From assembly GCA_015056725.1 (NCBI GenBank), contig SVFS01000022.1, positions 1 to 35,907 of the forward strand: a DNA stretch of 35,907 nt. Reading direction: 5' to 3'. A program made the position numbers and the translations under genes. Numbering within the stretch: the first letter of the stretch is position 1; each line of letters starts with the position of its first letter. The notes beneath the pieces were generated by a model. The model was not told where the DNA came from. It made no database searches and worked only from the letters and a program-made list of their open reading frames with translations. This document shows positions 22,864-30,304 of this stretch, piece by piece. Source of the stretch: Lachnospiraceae bacterium (GTDB lineage: Bacteria; Bacillota; Clostridia; Lachnospirales; Lachnospiraceae).

Positions 22864-24270
22864 TTATATTTCCAATATATCGTCCTGTAAAAAGCCTTTT
22901 ACTGTTCCGCCCGTAATTTGTCCGGACAGATTTTCTGCTGTTTCTTTTGCTATCATAACATACTTATCCGTATGTCCTATCTGATATAATCTTCCCTGTA
23001 TTTCTTTTGTTTCTTCAAACAATACGTTTACAGTTTGTCCCACAAAGCTTTCTCGATAATTTTTTGCATTTTGTTCATCCAGTTTTAAAAGCACCGCACT
23101 TCTTTGTTTCTTTATCGCTTCATCTACTTGGTCTTTTCTTGCTGCTGCCACAGTTCCCTGTCGCTTGGAATACGGAAAGACATGTGTTTCATAAAAACAT
23201 ATTTTTTCTAAAAATGCCTTTGTCTGTGCAAATTCCTCTTCTGTCTCGCCCGGAAAGCCTGTAATCACATCAGTTGTAATTGCCGGATTATCAAAATACG
23301 CTCTCAAAAGCTGTACTTTTTCGTAGTATTCTTCCGTCGTATAATGCCTGTTCATTCTTTTTAGTGTCTCATCGCAACCACTTTGAAGCGACAAATGGAA
23401 GTGCGCGCAAAGCTTCGTAATTCCAAGCATTCCTTCTACAAATTCTTTTGTAATAATACGTGGTTCTAAAGAGCCCAGACGGATTCTTTCCAGCCCATCT
23501 ATTTCATTTAGCTTTTGCATTAGTAAAAGCAGCCTCTTATGATCAAACGGCTCGAGTCCCACAGGATTTTTCTTTCCGTCAAAATCCATTCCGTAAGAAC
23601 TGATATGAATTCCGGTCAAAACGACTTCCCTATAACCGTTTTTTACAAGCCCTTTTACTTCCGCAATTATATCTTCTTCCTGTCTGCTTCGTACCCTGCC
23701 CCTTGCATAAGGTATGATGCAGTAAGAACAAAACTGGTTGCATCCATCCTGAATTTTTATATAGGCCCGGGTGTGCTCAGTCGTTGTCTTTAAGGTCATT
23801 TCCTCATACTCATCGGTATGGTTGATATCTATGACAGTCGTGTCATTTAATGTCTTTTGCTGTAGTTTGATTTCAGGAGAAGCGTTTTCCTCACTTCCCT
23901 GAAAATCCCTGTCAGTCTCTGCGCACAAACCCATATATTCCTGCAGAATCGTAACCACATCTTTTTTACGATTATTTCCAATAATCAAATCTACTGCTTC
24001 ATCTGACTTTACTTTATCCGTTCCGGTCTGGGCATAACAGCCCGTTGCTACAATAATCGCTTTCGGATTACGCTTCTTAGCCTGATGAAGCATCTGACGG
24101 CTCTTCCTGTCTGCCATATTGGTCACAGAACAGGTATTAACAATATAAATGTCTGCCATTTCATCAAAAGGCACAATAAGAAAACCGCTTTCCTGCAGTT
24201 TTTGCCCCATAACATCCAATTCATATGAATTTACTTTGCAGCCCAAATTGTGTAATGCTACTTTTTTCAT
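22864..24270 (-). CDS. mtaB: tRNA ct6A/t6A37 methylthiotransferase MtaB
   Basis: 468 residues. The N-terminal UPF0004 domain has cluster cysteines C11, C47 and C78 (NLGCKVN, NTCSVTN, ATGCYAQ). The radical SAM domain has C177-x3-C181-x2-C184 (CNQFCSYC), and a C-terminal TRAM-like part follows. It converts t6A to ms2t6A at position 37 of tRNAs reading ANN codons. The length is above the usual 430 because an acidic insert (about 118-165) separates the first two domains. CGGAG precedes the ATG. It belongs with the nearby ThiI, RsmE and PrmA modification genes. The assignment as MtaB rather than MiaB rests on the NLGCKVN start. Confidence 0.94.
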   Translation of the reverse strand: MKKVALHNLGCKVNSYELDVMGQKLQESGFLIVPFDEMADIYIVNTCSVTNMADRKSRQMLHQAKKRNPKAIIVATGCYAQTGTDKVKSDEAVDLIIGNNRKKDVVTILQEYMGLCAETDRDFQGSEENASPEIKLQQKTLNDTTVIDINHTDEYEEMTLKTTTEHTRAYIKIQDGCNQFCSYCIIPYARGRVRSRQEEDIIAEVKGLVKNGYREVVLTGIHISSYGMDFDGKKNPVGLEPFDHKRLLLLMQKLNEIDGLERIRLGSLEPRIITKEFVEGMLGITKLCAHFHLSLQSGCDETLKRMNRHYTTEEYYEKVQLLRAYFDNPAITTDVITGFPGETEEEFAQTKAFLEKICFYETHVFPYSKRQGTVAAARKDQVDEAIKKQRSAVLLKLDEQNAKNYRESFVGQTVNVLFEETKEIQGRLYQIGHTDKYVMIAKETAENLSGQITGGTVKGFLQDDILEI

Positions 24271-24303
24271 TATTTTCTCCGAGATTTTTGTACCCTTTTA
24301 GCA

Positions 24304-24332
24304 TTGACTTTTAGCTCATCTGGACTTAGACT
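24304..24332 (+). promoter_or_regulatory. Probable promoter of HPr-like gene B
   Basis: TTGACT (-35, 24304-24309) and TAGACT (-10, 24327-24332) are separated by 17 bp, about 45 bp before the gene start. The gene has its own terminator, so it seems to be a single-gene transcript. Confidence 0.5.
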
Positions 24333-24375
24333 TAATCTAATGGTAGAAACCAAACACCCAAAGGAGGCATATTCA

Positions 24376-24606
24376 ATGAAAACAGTACAGATTTGTTTAA
24401 ACTCTATCGATAAGGTTAAATCTTTTGTAAATGATATTACAAAATTTGATTATGATTTTGATTTAGTATCCGGAAGATATGTAATCGATGCAAAATCTAT
24501 CATGGGTATTTTCTCCCTTGATTTATCTAAGCCAATCGATTTAAATATCCATGCAGAAGATGATGCTGATAAAGTTATGGAAGTATTAAAACCATACATG
24601 GTTTAA
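24376..24606 (+). CDS. HPr-like protein lacking the catalytic histidine (copy B)
   Basis: 76 residues with the HPr pattern: first strand KTVQICLN, then DFDLVSGRYVIDAKSIMGIFSLDLSKPIDLNIHAED and a final helix. K40-S41-I-M-G is almost identical to the regulatory Ser46 site of HPr (KSIMG), but the catalytic His15 loop (H-A-R-P) is replaced by SIDKVKS, with Asp where His should be. The only His (in NIHAED) is in another strand. Such a protein cannot carry phosphate between EI and EII; by analogy to Crh it could be phosphorylated on Ser by HPrK/P and bind CcpA (inference). AAAGGAGG precedes the ATG at 24376. It sits alone on the plus strand between mtaB and thiI, with its own promoter and terminator. 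Confidence 0.88.
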   Translation: MKTVQICLNSIDKVKSFVNDITKFDYDFDLVSGRYVIDAKSIMGIFSLDLSKPIDLNIHAEDDADKVMEVLKPYMV

Positions 24607-24635
24607 TGCTTATCAGACATTGATAGAAAAAGTGT

Positions 24636-24669
24636 TGCCACAACTCTTAGAGTTGTGGCATTTCTTTTG
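24636..24669. terminator. Terminator of HPr-like gene B and of thiI
   Basis: TGCCACAACTCT and AGAGTTGTGGCA form a 12-bp near-perfect palindrome (24636-24660) followed on the plus strand by TTTCTTTT, and on the minus strand by ACACTTTTTC. It fits a shared terminator for the converging genes. Confidence 0.88.
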
Positions 24670-24717
24670 TCTGAGCATTCTGTTTCTGTCTGCGGCGCTT
24701 TTATTCTAAGCCACTCT

Positions 24718-25902
24718 TTATCTGACAATAATCACTTCATCCGTATCAAGTGCTGTCTGCACAAGCTCATCAATCTTTTCTTCCAAATGTGTTTCATGCT
24801 TTTTAATAATCGCAAGACTCGGTTTTGTAACCGGATGCTTTGCTACAAAAATCGTACAGCAATCTTCAAACGGAAGAATGGATGTCTCATAAGTTCCAAT
24901 CTTTTCAGAAATTTCAATAATATCTTTTTTGTCAAAACCGATAAGCGGTCTGTAAACAGGAAGTGTACACACTTCGTTTGTTACCGCCAAAGAGTGCATT
25001 GTCTGGGATGCCACCTGACCAATGGATTCCCCTGTAATTAATCCAATGCATTCTGTCTCCTTCGCTATCATTTCCGCAATCTTCATCATATAGCGGCGCA
25101 TGATAATCGTCAGTTCATCGTGAGGACATTTTTCATAAATATACATCTGAATATCTGTAAAATTGATTACATGAAGATAAATCGGTCCCGCATATTTTGC
25201 CACTTCTTTTGCAAGATCCACCACCTTCTGTTTTGCACGTTCACTCGTATATGGTGGTGCATGGAAATATACCGCATCAATTTTAACACCACGTTTTGCA
25301 ATCATATACCCCGCAACAGGAGAATCGATACCGCCGGATAAAAGAAGCATCGCTTTCCCTGCTGTTCCAATCGGCATTCCTCCCGGTCCCGGAACAACAA
25401 TAGAATATACATAAATATGTTCTCTGATTTCCACCGAAAGCAGTACATCCGGATTATGTACATCCACGCTGATTTCAGGGAATGCATCCAGAATCATTCC
25501 GCCCAGTGCCTGGTTGATTTCCATGGAAGTAAGAGGATAGTTTTTACGTGCTCTTCTGGCATTTACTTTAAACGTAATCTTTTTATCCGGATAAGCTTCA
25601 TCCATATATTTTACGATATCTTTTCCCAGCTTTTCAAAGCCTTCATCTTCTAACTGAATCATTGGGCAAATATGAGAGATACCGAATACGCGGCTTAAGT
25701 TTTCAACCACCTCGTCATAATCATAATAATCCGATACTACATCTACATAGATACGTCCCTGTTCTTTTCTGATGGAAAACTCACCATCACAACGCTTCAG
25801 CGCATATTTCATCTGCTGCACAAGTGCATCTTCAAAAATGTATCTGTTGCGCCCCTTTACTCCAATTTCTGCATATTTAATCAAAAACGCTTTAAAAGTC
25901 AT
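24718..25902 (-). CDS. thiI: tRNA 4-thiouridine synthetase ThiI (no rhodanese domain)
   Basis: 394 residues, as in Gram-positive ThiI. An N-terminal ferredoxin-like/THUMP part (about 1-170) binds the tRNA acceptor region, and the PP-loop ATPase carries SGGIDSP (189-195). It activates U8 of tRNA and adds sulfur to give s4U. The C-terminal rhodanese domain of the E. coli enzyme is missing, so sulfur is expected to come directly from the dedicated cysteine desulfurase, whose gene lies 84 bp upstream, like Bacillus nifZ-thiI. AAAGGACAT precedes the ATG. A role in thiazole synthesis is unlikely without the rhodanese part. Confidence 0.95.
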   Translation of the reverse strand: MTFKAFLIKYAEIGVKGRNRYIFEDALVQQMKYALKRCDGEFSIRKEQGRIYVDVVSDYYDYDEVVENLSRVFGISHICPMIQLEDEGFEKLGKDIVKYMDEAYPDKKITFKVNARRARKNYPLTSMEINQALGGMILDAFPEISVDVHNPDVLLSVEIREHIYVYSIVVPGPGGMPIGTAGKAMLLLSGGIDSPVAGYMIAKRGVKIDAVYFHAPPYTSERAKQKVVDLAKEVAKYAGPIYLHVINFTDIQMYIYEKCPHDELTIIMRRYMMKIAEMIAKETECIGLITGESIGQVASQTMHSLAVTNEVCTLPVYRPLIGFDKKDIIEISEKIGTYETSILPFEDCCTIFVAKHPVTKPSLAIIKKHETHLEEKIDELVQTALDTDEVIIVR

Positions 25903-25986
25903 TTGTATGTCCTTTCTGTTTTCCTCTGCTTTCTTTGCTCTCCCAAAGAAGCCTTACATGTCCAAGCCGCTTATATGCTCTTTGCC

Positions 25987-27141
25987 CTAATGTCTCGAAT
26001 ACTTTCTCAGCACAGGAACGATTTCCCTTAGTGCCTGCAAAGTATACTCTATTTCTTCCATAGTTGTAAAGACAGAAAAGCTAAATCGGATCGTAGAATC
26101 CAGCAAATGCTTCTCCACACCAATCGCTTTTAATGTTTCAGAGGTCTGTGGATGGTTAGAAGCGCATGCACTTCCTGCCGATACACAGATTCCTTTATCC
26201 TCCAGGGCATGAAGGAGAACCTCGCTTCGCACTCCTGCAAAAGAAACACTTACCACATGACAGGAAGTGTCTTTTCCGGATTTTCCGTTTACCGTAATTC
26301 CTTCCATCAGGGAAACTCCCTGTACAAAGGTTTCTCTGATTTTATAAATATATTCTACATCCGCTTCCAAACCTGAATATATCATCTGGGTTGCCAGTCC
26401 AAGTCCTGCGATTGCCGGAACATTTTCCGTACCGGAACGCATTCCTTTCTGCTGACCTCCGCCATAATTAATCGGCAGAATTTTTACCTTTTCGCCCACA
26501 TACAAAAAACCAATCCCCTTCGGTCCATGTATCTTATGTGCACTTACAGATAATAAATCCACCATCATTTTTTTCGGCCAGATGCGGCATTTTCCAAATC
26601 CCTGAACTGCATCCACATGGAATAAGCAACGCGGATTCATGGATTTAATGAGTACACCTGCTTCCGCAATCGGCTGAACTGCACCAATTTCGTTATTCGT
26701 ATGCATAACAGAAACAAGAATCGTATCTCTGCGCATTGCTGCTTTCAAATCTTCAAGGCGAATCTGTCCATACTTATCCACCGGAAGATAGGTCACTTCA
26801 AAACCTTGTTTTTCCAAATATTTCATCGTTTCGAGCACTGCCGGATGTTCAATCCTTGTCGTAATAAGATGCATTCCCGCCCGTTTGTTTGCCATAGCAC
26901 AGCCAATAATCGCAAGATTATCCGCTTCTGTTCCACCGGAAGTAAAATATATTTCTTTCTCCTGCACCTTCAATACTTTTGCAATCTGTTCTTTGGCTTT
27001 CTTTATGTAATTCTCCCCATCTACTCCTTTAAAATGAAGACTGGACGGGTTTCCGTAATCTTCCAACATGACTTTCGTCATAAGCTCTGCTACTTCAGGA
27101 AACACCTTCGTCGTAGCCGAATTATCCAAATAAACTTCCAT
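25987..27141 (-). CDS. Cysteine desulfurase, NifS/IscS type
   Basis: 384 residues, fold-type I PLP enzyme. It starts VYLDNSATT. It has the PLP-related HTNNE (His147) and the Schiff-base Lys203 (SAHKIHGPKG). The catalytic Cys326 lies in SAGSACASN, the short-loop arrangement of group I NifS/IscS enzymes. It makes persulfide sulfur from cysteine, probably for ThiI next door and perhaps for Fe-S clusters. The ATG at 27139-27141 is chosen: GAGG lies 5 nt before it, while the preceding TTG is too close to it. The gene's position beside thiI suggests a tRNA thiolation partner (NifZ-like), but a general IscS role cannot be excluded. Confidence 0.93.
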   Translation of the reverse strand: MEVYLDNSATTKVFPEVAELMTKVMLEDYGNPSSLHFKGVDGENYIKKAKEQIAKVLKVQEKEIYFTSGGTEADNLAIIGCAMANKRAGMHLITTRIEHPAVLETMKYLEKQGFEVTYLPVDKYGQIRLEDLKAAMRRDTILVSVMHTNNEIGAVQPIAEAGVLIKSMNPRCLFHVDAVQGFGKCRIWPKKMMVDLLSVSAHKIHGPKGIGFLYVGEKVKILPINYGGGQQKGMRSGTENVPAIAGLGLATQMIYSGLEADVEYIYKIRETFVQGVSLMEGITVNGKSGKDTSCHVVSVSFAGVRSEVLLHALEDKGICVSAGSACASNHPQTSETLKAIGVEKHLLDSTIRFSFSVFTTMEEIEYTLQALREIVPVLRKYSRH

Positions 27142-27192
27142 CAATACCTCTTTCTAATTGCTGGTGATGATTTTTCTTCTATCATTTTCTTC

Positions 27193-27226
27193 CTTCTGTC
27201 TTCTTTTTTCTTCTGTCTTCTTTCTT
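27193..27226. repeat. 17-bp tandem repeat in a pyrimidine-rich spacer
   Basis: CTTCTGTCTTCTTTTTT (27193-27209) is followed directly by CTTCTGTCTTCTTTCTT (27210-27226), inside a stretch of almost pure pyrimidine on the plus strand (about 27170-27233). It lies in the nifS leader, so the mRNA there is A/G-rich. Confidence 0.75.
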
Positions 27227-27328
27227 CCTTCCTGCCAAGACAACTTGTTTTATCTGTCGCTTTATCCAGTCACAGATTATTGCATTTAAAACATCACCAT
27301 CAGTTTGTTTTTACTCTACTGTATCCAT

Positions 27329-27334
27329 ATTATA
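27329..27334 (-). promoter_or_regulatory. Possible -10 element for nifS-thiI
   Basis: A perfect TATAAT lies on the minus strand between rsmE and nifS; the hexamer 17 bp upstream is GCTACA, a weak -35. It would give a leader of about 180 nt containing the purine-rich repeat. Confidence 0.3.
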
Positions 27335-27344
27335 TGCATATTTT

Positions 27345-27369
27345 GAAAAAATGTAGCATAATCTATGCT
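27345..27369 (-). terminator. Weak possible terminator after rsmE
   Basis: On the minus strand AGCATA-GAT-TATGCT is followed by ACA and six T residues. The stem has only six, mostly A/T, base pairs, so termination would be partial. Confidence 0.35.
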
Positions 27370-27381
27370 CACTTTCATTTC

Positions 27382-28128
27382 TTACGTTTCCAAATGATAC
27401 ATGAGCCACGCAATGGTTGTAAAACCGGCTGTCTCCGTCCGAAGAATTCTCTTTCCGAGAGAAATCGGTACAATGCCTGCTTCGAATGCTTTTGCAACTT
27501 CCGCTTCATCAAAGCCGCCTTCCGGTCCGATAAAAATTGCAACTTCATCACCCACCCTGACACTTTCAATCAACTTCTTTGTTTCGGTCATTGCTTCTGC
27601 CGCCTGCATTTCATACGGAATCAGCTTAAGATTCATTTCTTTTGCATATTCTACCGCCTGTGCAAAGCTCATCACATCTTTAATCTGAGGAATCACACGA
27701 CGCTTGCTCTGTTTTGCTGCCGCCTCAGCTATTCCCTGCCAACGCTGAATCTTGCTTTTCTGTTTTTTCTCATCCAATTTGACTACACAGCGTTTACAGG
27801 ATACTGGAATAATCTCATACGCCCCAAGCTCTACTGCCTTTTGAATAATCAGCTCCATCTTATCCGCTTTAGGCAGCCCCTGGAATAAATATATTTTTGC
27901 AGGAAGCTCCAGTCCGTCTTCTTTCACAAAACGAAGTTCGCAGACTACCATATCTTCTTCAAAGGAACTGATGGCACAGCGGTATTCCTTTTGGTCGATA
28001 CCATTACTCACCGCAATTTCTTCGCCAATCTTCATGCGAAGAACATTTTTAATATGATTGACATCTGTTCCTGTGATAATCACTCTATTCTGTTGTATCT
28101 GTGACGGTTCTACAAAAAATTGATACAT
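27382..28128 (-). CDS. rsmE: 16S rRNA m3U1498 methyltransferase RsmE
   Basis: 248 residues. An N-terminal PUA-like domain (about 1-70, with HIKNVLRMKIGEEI) precedes a SPOUT-fold knot. The knot motifs GPEGGF (201-206) and LGKRILRTETA (224-234) bind SAM. It methylates U1498 of 16S rRNA in the 30S subunit. AGGAG precedes the ATG. It follows prmA by 134 bp, the usual prmA-rsmE order, but here that gap is filled with 26-bp repeats. Confidence 0.96.
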   Translation of the reverse strand: MYQFFVEPSQIQQNRVIITGTDVNHIKNVLRMKIGEEIAVSNGIDQKEYRCAISSFEEDMVVCELRFVKEDGLELPAKIYLFQGLPKADKMELIIQKAVELGAYEIIPVSCKRCVVKLDEKKQKSKIQRWQGIAEAAAKQSKRRVIPQIKDVMSFAQAVEYAKEMNLKLIPYEMQAAEAMTETKKLIESVRVGDEVAIFIGPEGGFDEAEVAKAFEAGIVPISLGKRILRTETAGFTTIAWLMYHLET

Positions 28129-28214
28129 GCTTTCTCCTGTTAATTATTCCATGTTGCCACGACTATCCATTCTTTCGTGTTATCCCTCTTACCTGTTCTC
28201 CCGTGCGGTCACAG

Positions 28215-28292
28215 CCATTCTTTCTTGCTGTTACAGTTATCCATTCTTTCTTGCTATTGCAGTTATCCATTCTTTCTTGCTGTCACACTCAC
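28215..28292. repeat. Three 26-bp tandem repeats arising from the 3' end of prmA
   Basis: Units of 26 bp start at 28215, 28241 and 28267, each beginning CCATTCTTTCTTGCT. The unit at 28267 and the start of the one at 28241 encode the last residues of PrmA (TARKNG and stop on the minus strand). The other units lie in the spacer after the stop, so the array looks like a duplication of the gene's end outward. A diverged partial copy starts near 28165. Confidence 0.85.
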
Positions 28293-29252
28293 CCATTCCC
28301 CTTGATAAGTCACTTCAAGAATTTCAAGTCCTGCTGCCGCAACAGCATCTCTCACAGTCTGCTCTTTGTCATCGATAATACCACTTGTGATATAAATCCC
28401 GCCCGGCTTTAACTGATTTACAATCACAGGTGTTAGCGGTACAAGCACATCTGCCAGAATATTTGCTACTACAATATCATAGCACTCATATCCGGCTTTA
28501 TCCTGCACTTCTTTTTCTGTAATGATATTTCCAATCATCATATCAAAAAGAGCCGGATCAATATGATTTGCTTCCAGATTTTCTTCTACCGCAGGAACCG
28601 CACATGGATCAAGGTCCGTTCCCACTACTTTTTTTGCACCATACATGAGTGCTAAAATACCAAGAATACCACTACCGGTACCTACGTCCAGAAGTATGGT
28701 TTCGTCTGTCAGATATTTTTTTATCTGACGAATACAAAGCTGTGTAGTCTCATGCATACCGGTTCCGAAAGCTGTCCCCGGATCAATATGAAGAATCATT
28801 TTGTCCTTATCTTCTTCTTTTACCTCTTCCCAGGACGGAATCACAAGGAGCTCATCAATATAAAACTGGTGGAAATACTGCTTCCAGTTATTAATCCAGT
28901 CAATATCTTCGGTTTCATCCACTTCTACCGTACCTTCACCGATATCCATAAACTGCTGAAGGTCTGTAAGCTCTGCTTTTACACTTTCCCAAATCGCTTC
29001 TTTCGTAGTCTCTTCGCCGTTCAGCATCAGCTTGCCGTCATCCGTTTCTTCTACAAAGAAGCTAAGATATGCCACACCATCATCCTCCGGTCCGTCCGGC
29101 AGAATGTCCACAAACATCTGCTCCTTTTCCCACGCAGTAAGCGGTATTTTATCTTCAATCTGAGCACCCTCAAATCCAATATCATATAAGGTACTGATAA
29201 TAATATCCTCTGCTTCTGTAATTGTTTTCACTTTAAATTTAGTCCATTTCAT
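28263..29252 (-). CDS. prmA: Ribosomal protein L11 methyltransferase PrmA
   Basis: 329 residues. The N-terminal substrate-recognition domain (about 1-110, starting MKWTKFKVKT) is joined to a SAM methyltransferase domain with DPGTAFGTGMHETT (about 157-170), the SAM loop VGTGSG (190-195) and the catalytic-site segment NILADV. It trimethylates ribosomal protein L11. GGAGAG precedes the ATG. In this genus-level neighbourhood it usually follows dnaJ; here about 3.6 kb with a plus-strand ABC cassette separates them. Its 3' end shares a 26-bp repeat with the following spacer. Confidence 0.96.
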   Translation of the reverse strand: MKWTKFKVKTITEAEDIIISTLYDIGFEGAQIEDKIPLTAWEKEQMFVDILPDGPEDDGVAYLSFFVEETDDGKLMLNGEETTKEAIWESVKAELTDLQQFMDIGEGTVEVDETEDIDWINNWKQYFHQFYIDELLVIPSWEEVKEEDKDKMILHIDPGTAFGTGMHETTQLCIRQIKKYLTDETILLDVGTGSGILGILALMYGAKKVVGTDLDPCAVPAVEENLEANHIDPALFDMMIGNIITEKEVQDKAGYECYDIVVANILADVLVPLTPVIVNQLKPGGIYITSGIIDDKEQTVRDAVAAAGLEILEVTYQGEWVSVTARKNG

Positions 29253-29331
29253 GTATTTTACTCTCCTTTTATACTCTTGCCTTCTACGTGATGCTTACCG
29301 ATGCTGTTATCAGTATAGCCATATCTTTAGA

Positions 29332-29396
29332 TGGTGCATTACATAGTGTATTTATATTGGGCATTTATACGGTGCATTTATATGGTGCATTACATA
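29332..29396. repeat. Short direct repeats TGGTGCATTACATA
   Basis: The 14-mer TGGTGCATTACATA occurs at 29332-29345 and 29383-29396, with diverged partial copies (GTGTATTTATATTGG, CGGTGCATTTATAT) between. It is the first of four repeat types in the region 29253-30304, where no gene is recognised. Confidence 0.65.
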
Positions 29397-29453
29397 TAAT
29401 TCTGTACTTTTCTCATTTTTCTCCGTTACCCTTTCACATCTACTCTCAATAGA

Positions 29454-29622
29454 TACAGAGAAATATCTAATTTTCGTTATCTTATCTGTCACCTTTCTCT
29501 CGCAAATCTTTGGTTGTACAGAGAAATATCTAATTTCTGCTATCTTATCTGTCACCTTTCTCTCGCAAATCTTTGATTGTACAGAGAAATTCTTATTTTC
29601 ACGCCTTTTTATCTGTCGCTTT
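29454..29622. repeat. 63-bp tandem repeat array, left of the GntR/ABC cassette
   Basis: Units begin with TACAGAGAAAT at 29454, 29517 and 29580, exactly 63 bp apart. The first two copies differ at only a few bases; the third is diverged and degenerates by about 29622. Since 63 is 21 codons, a minus-strand frame stays open and reads a repeated peptide (KICERKVTDKI...RYFSV), but it has no proper start with ribosome site. Confidence 0.85.
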
Positions 29623-29752
29623 CGTATTAACTCATTCTAAAGCAGGCGGAGAATTGTTCTTTTTCTAGCGTTTTCTCTGTCCTCCCCTGCTTTCCCACGC
29701 CTCCCGAGCTCAATCAAGGCAGAGATTTTCTCACATTTCCTATCTTTATCTG

Positions 29753-29828
29753 TATCTCCTATATAAATTTGTATCTCTTAGGTAAATCTATATCTCCTAA
29801 ATAAATCTGCATCTCTTAGATAACAAGT
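29753..29828. repeat. 19-bp tandem repeats, about four copies
   Basis: Units of 19 bp start at 29753, 29772, 29791 and 29810, each reading TATCTC(C/T)TA followed by TAAAT(C/T)T with small changes; the last is partial. Between this array and the 63-bp array (29623-29752) nothing is recognised. Confidence 0.75.
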
Positions 29829-29930
29829 TCTATGTCCTTTTAGAATTTACCACAAAACACGAAAGTTTTAAAGCGTGCCGCCAAAAAAGAGCTATGTTTT
29901 CTACCACATTAAAATAATTTCAAAAAACTA

Positions 29931-29971
29931 TTGACATGCCGTCTGTATGATTGTATTATGCACTTAATACA
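29931..29971 (+). promoter_or_regulatory. Promoter with GntR-type operator for the gntR-ABC cassette
   Basis: A perfect -35 TTGACA (29931-29936) and -10 TATTAT (29954-29959) are separated by 17 bp. Overlapping the -10 is the perfect inverted repeat TGTATTA-N6-TAATACA (29952-29971), the kind of site used by YtrA-type GntR repressors. Repression by the first gene's product (autoregulation) is inferred. Transcription from here would give a leader of about 340 nt. Confidence 0.75.
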
Positions 29972-30014
29972 GTAACACACAGTAGTGTTTCTTGCCTGTC
30001 ACGCTAATCACGAG

Positions 30015-30094
30015 CAATTGTAATCATGGTCAATTGTAATTACAGTAAATTGTAATCTCAGCCAATTGCTATCTCAACCAATTGCTATACACGC
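30015..30094. repeat. Five 16-bp tandem repeats in the gntR leader
   Basis: Units of 16 bp start at 30015, 30031, 30047, 30063 and 30079; four begin CAATTG and the middle one AAATTG, followed by (T/C)(A)AT-type sequence. They lie downstream of the predicted transcription start and upstream of gntR, so they are within the leader RNA. Confidence 0.85.
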
Positions 30095-30304
30095 CGGAAA
30101 CATCGCTGTAATCTAATTACTGTATCTGGGAATTCTTTCGGGGCTAACATAAACGTTACCCGAATACATTATTAACGTGCCGGCACCTGCCATGATGTAG
30201 GTGGGATACCTATCGTCAAATCAATCGCACTTTTGCATCAATATCAGACAGACGGTGGCCTCTACACAAATGGCAGTGTAGCTGTAACAGAAAGGAGCAA
30301 GTAT
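30095..30304 (+). other. Structured 3' half of the gntR leader
   Basis: No gene is seen. The segment holds the palindrome GTGCCGGCAC (30177-30186), the hairpin CACCT/AGGTG (30184-30203) and the hairpin CTACAC/GTGTAG (30262-30281), the last ending some 12 nt before the ribosome site GAAAGGAG. No known riboswitch was recognised. Confidence 0.4.

Noticed and set aside
26701-27888. Plus-strand open frame of 395 codons opposite nifS and rsmE
   Set aside because: It is antisense to two certain genes, is Phe/His/Cys-rich like frames opposite coding DNA, and has no ribosome site.
29352-29555. Minus-strand open frame of 67 codons with repeated KICERKVTDKI-type peptide
   Set aside because: It exists because the 63-bp repeat is a multiple of three; the GTG start has no ribosome site and no family is recognised.
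30015-30094. Replication iterons or CRISPR
   Set aside because: Five adjacent 16-bp units have no spacers, and no replication gene lies nearby; they sit in a gene leader.
30233-30304. Longer N-terminus for the GntR regulator
   Set aside because: The segment is leader RNA with a hairpin and the ribosome site AAAGGAG sits before the ATG at 30305.
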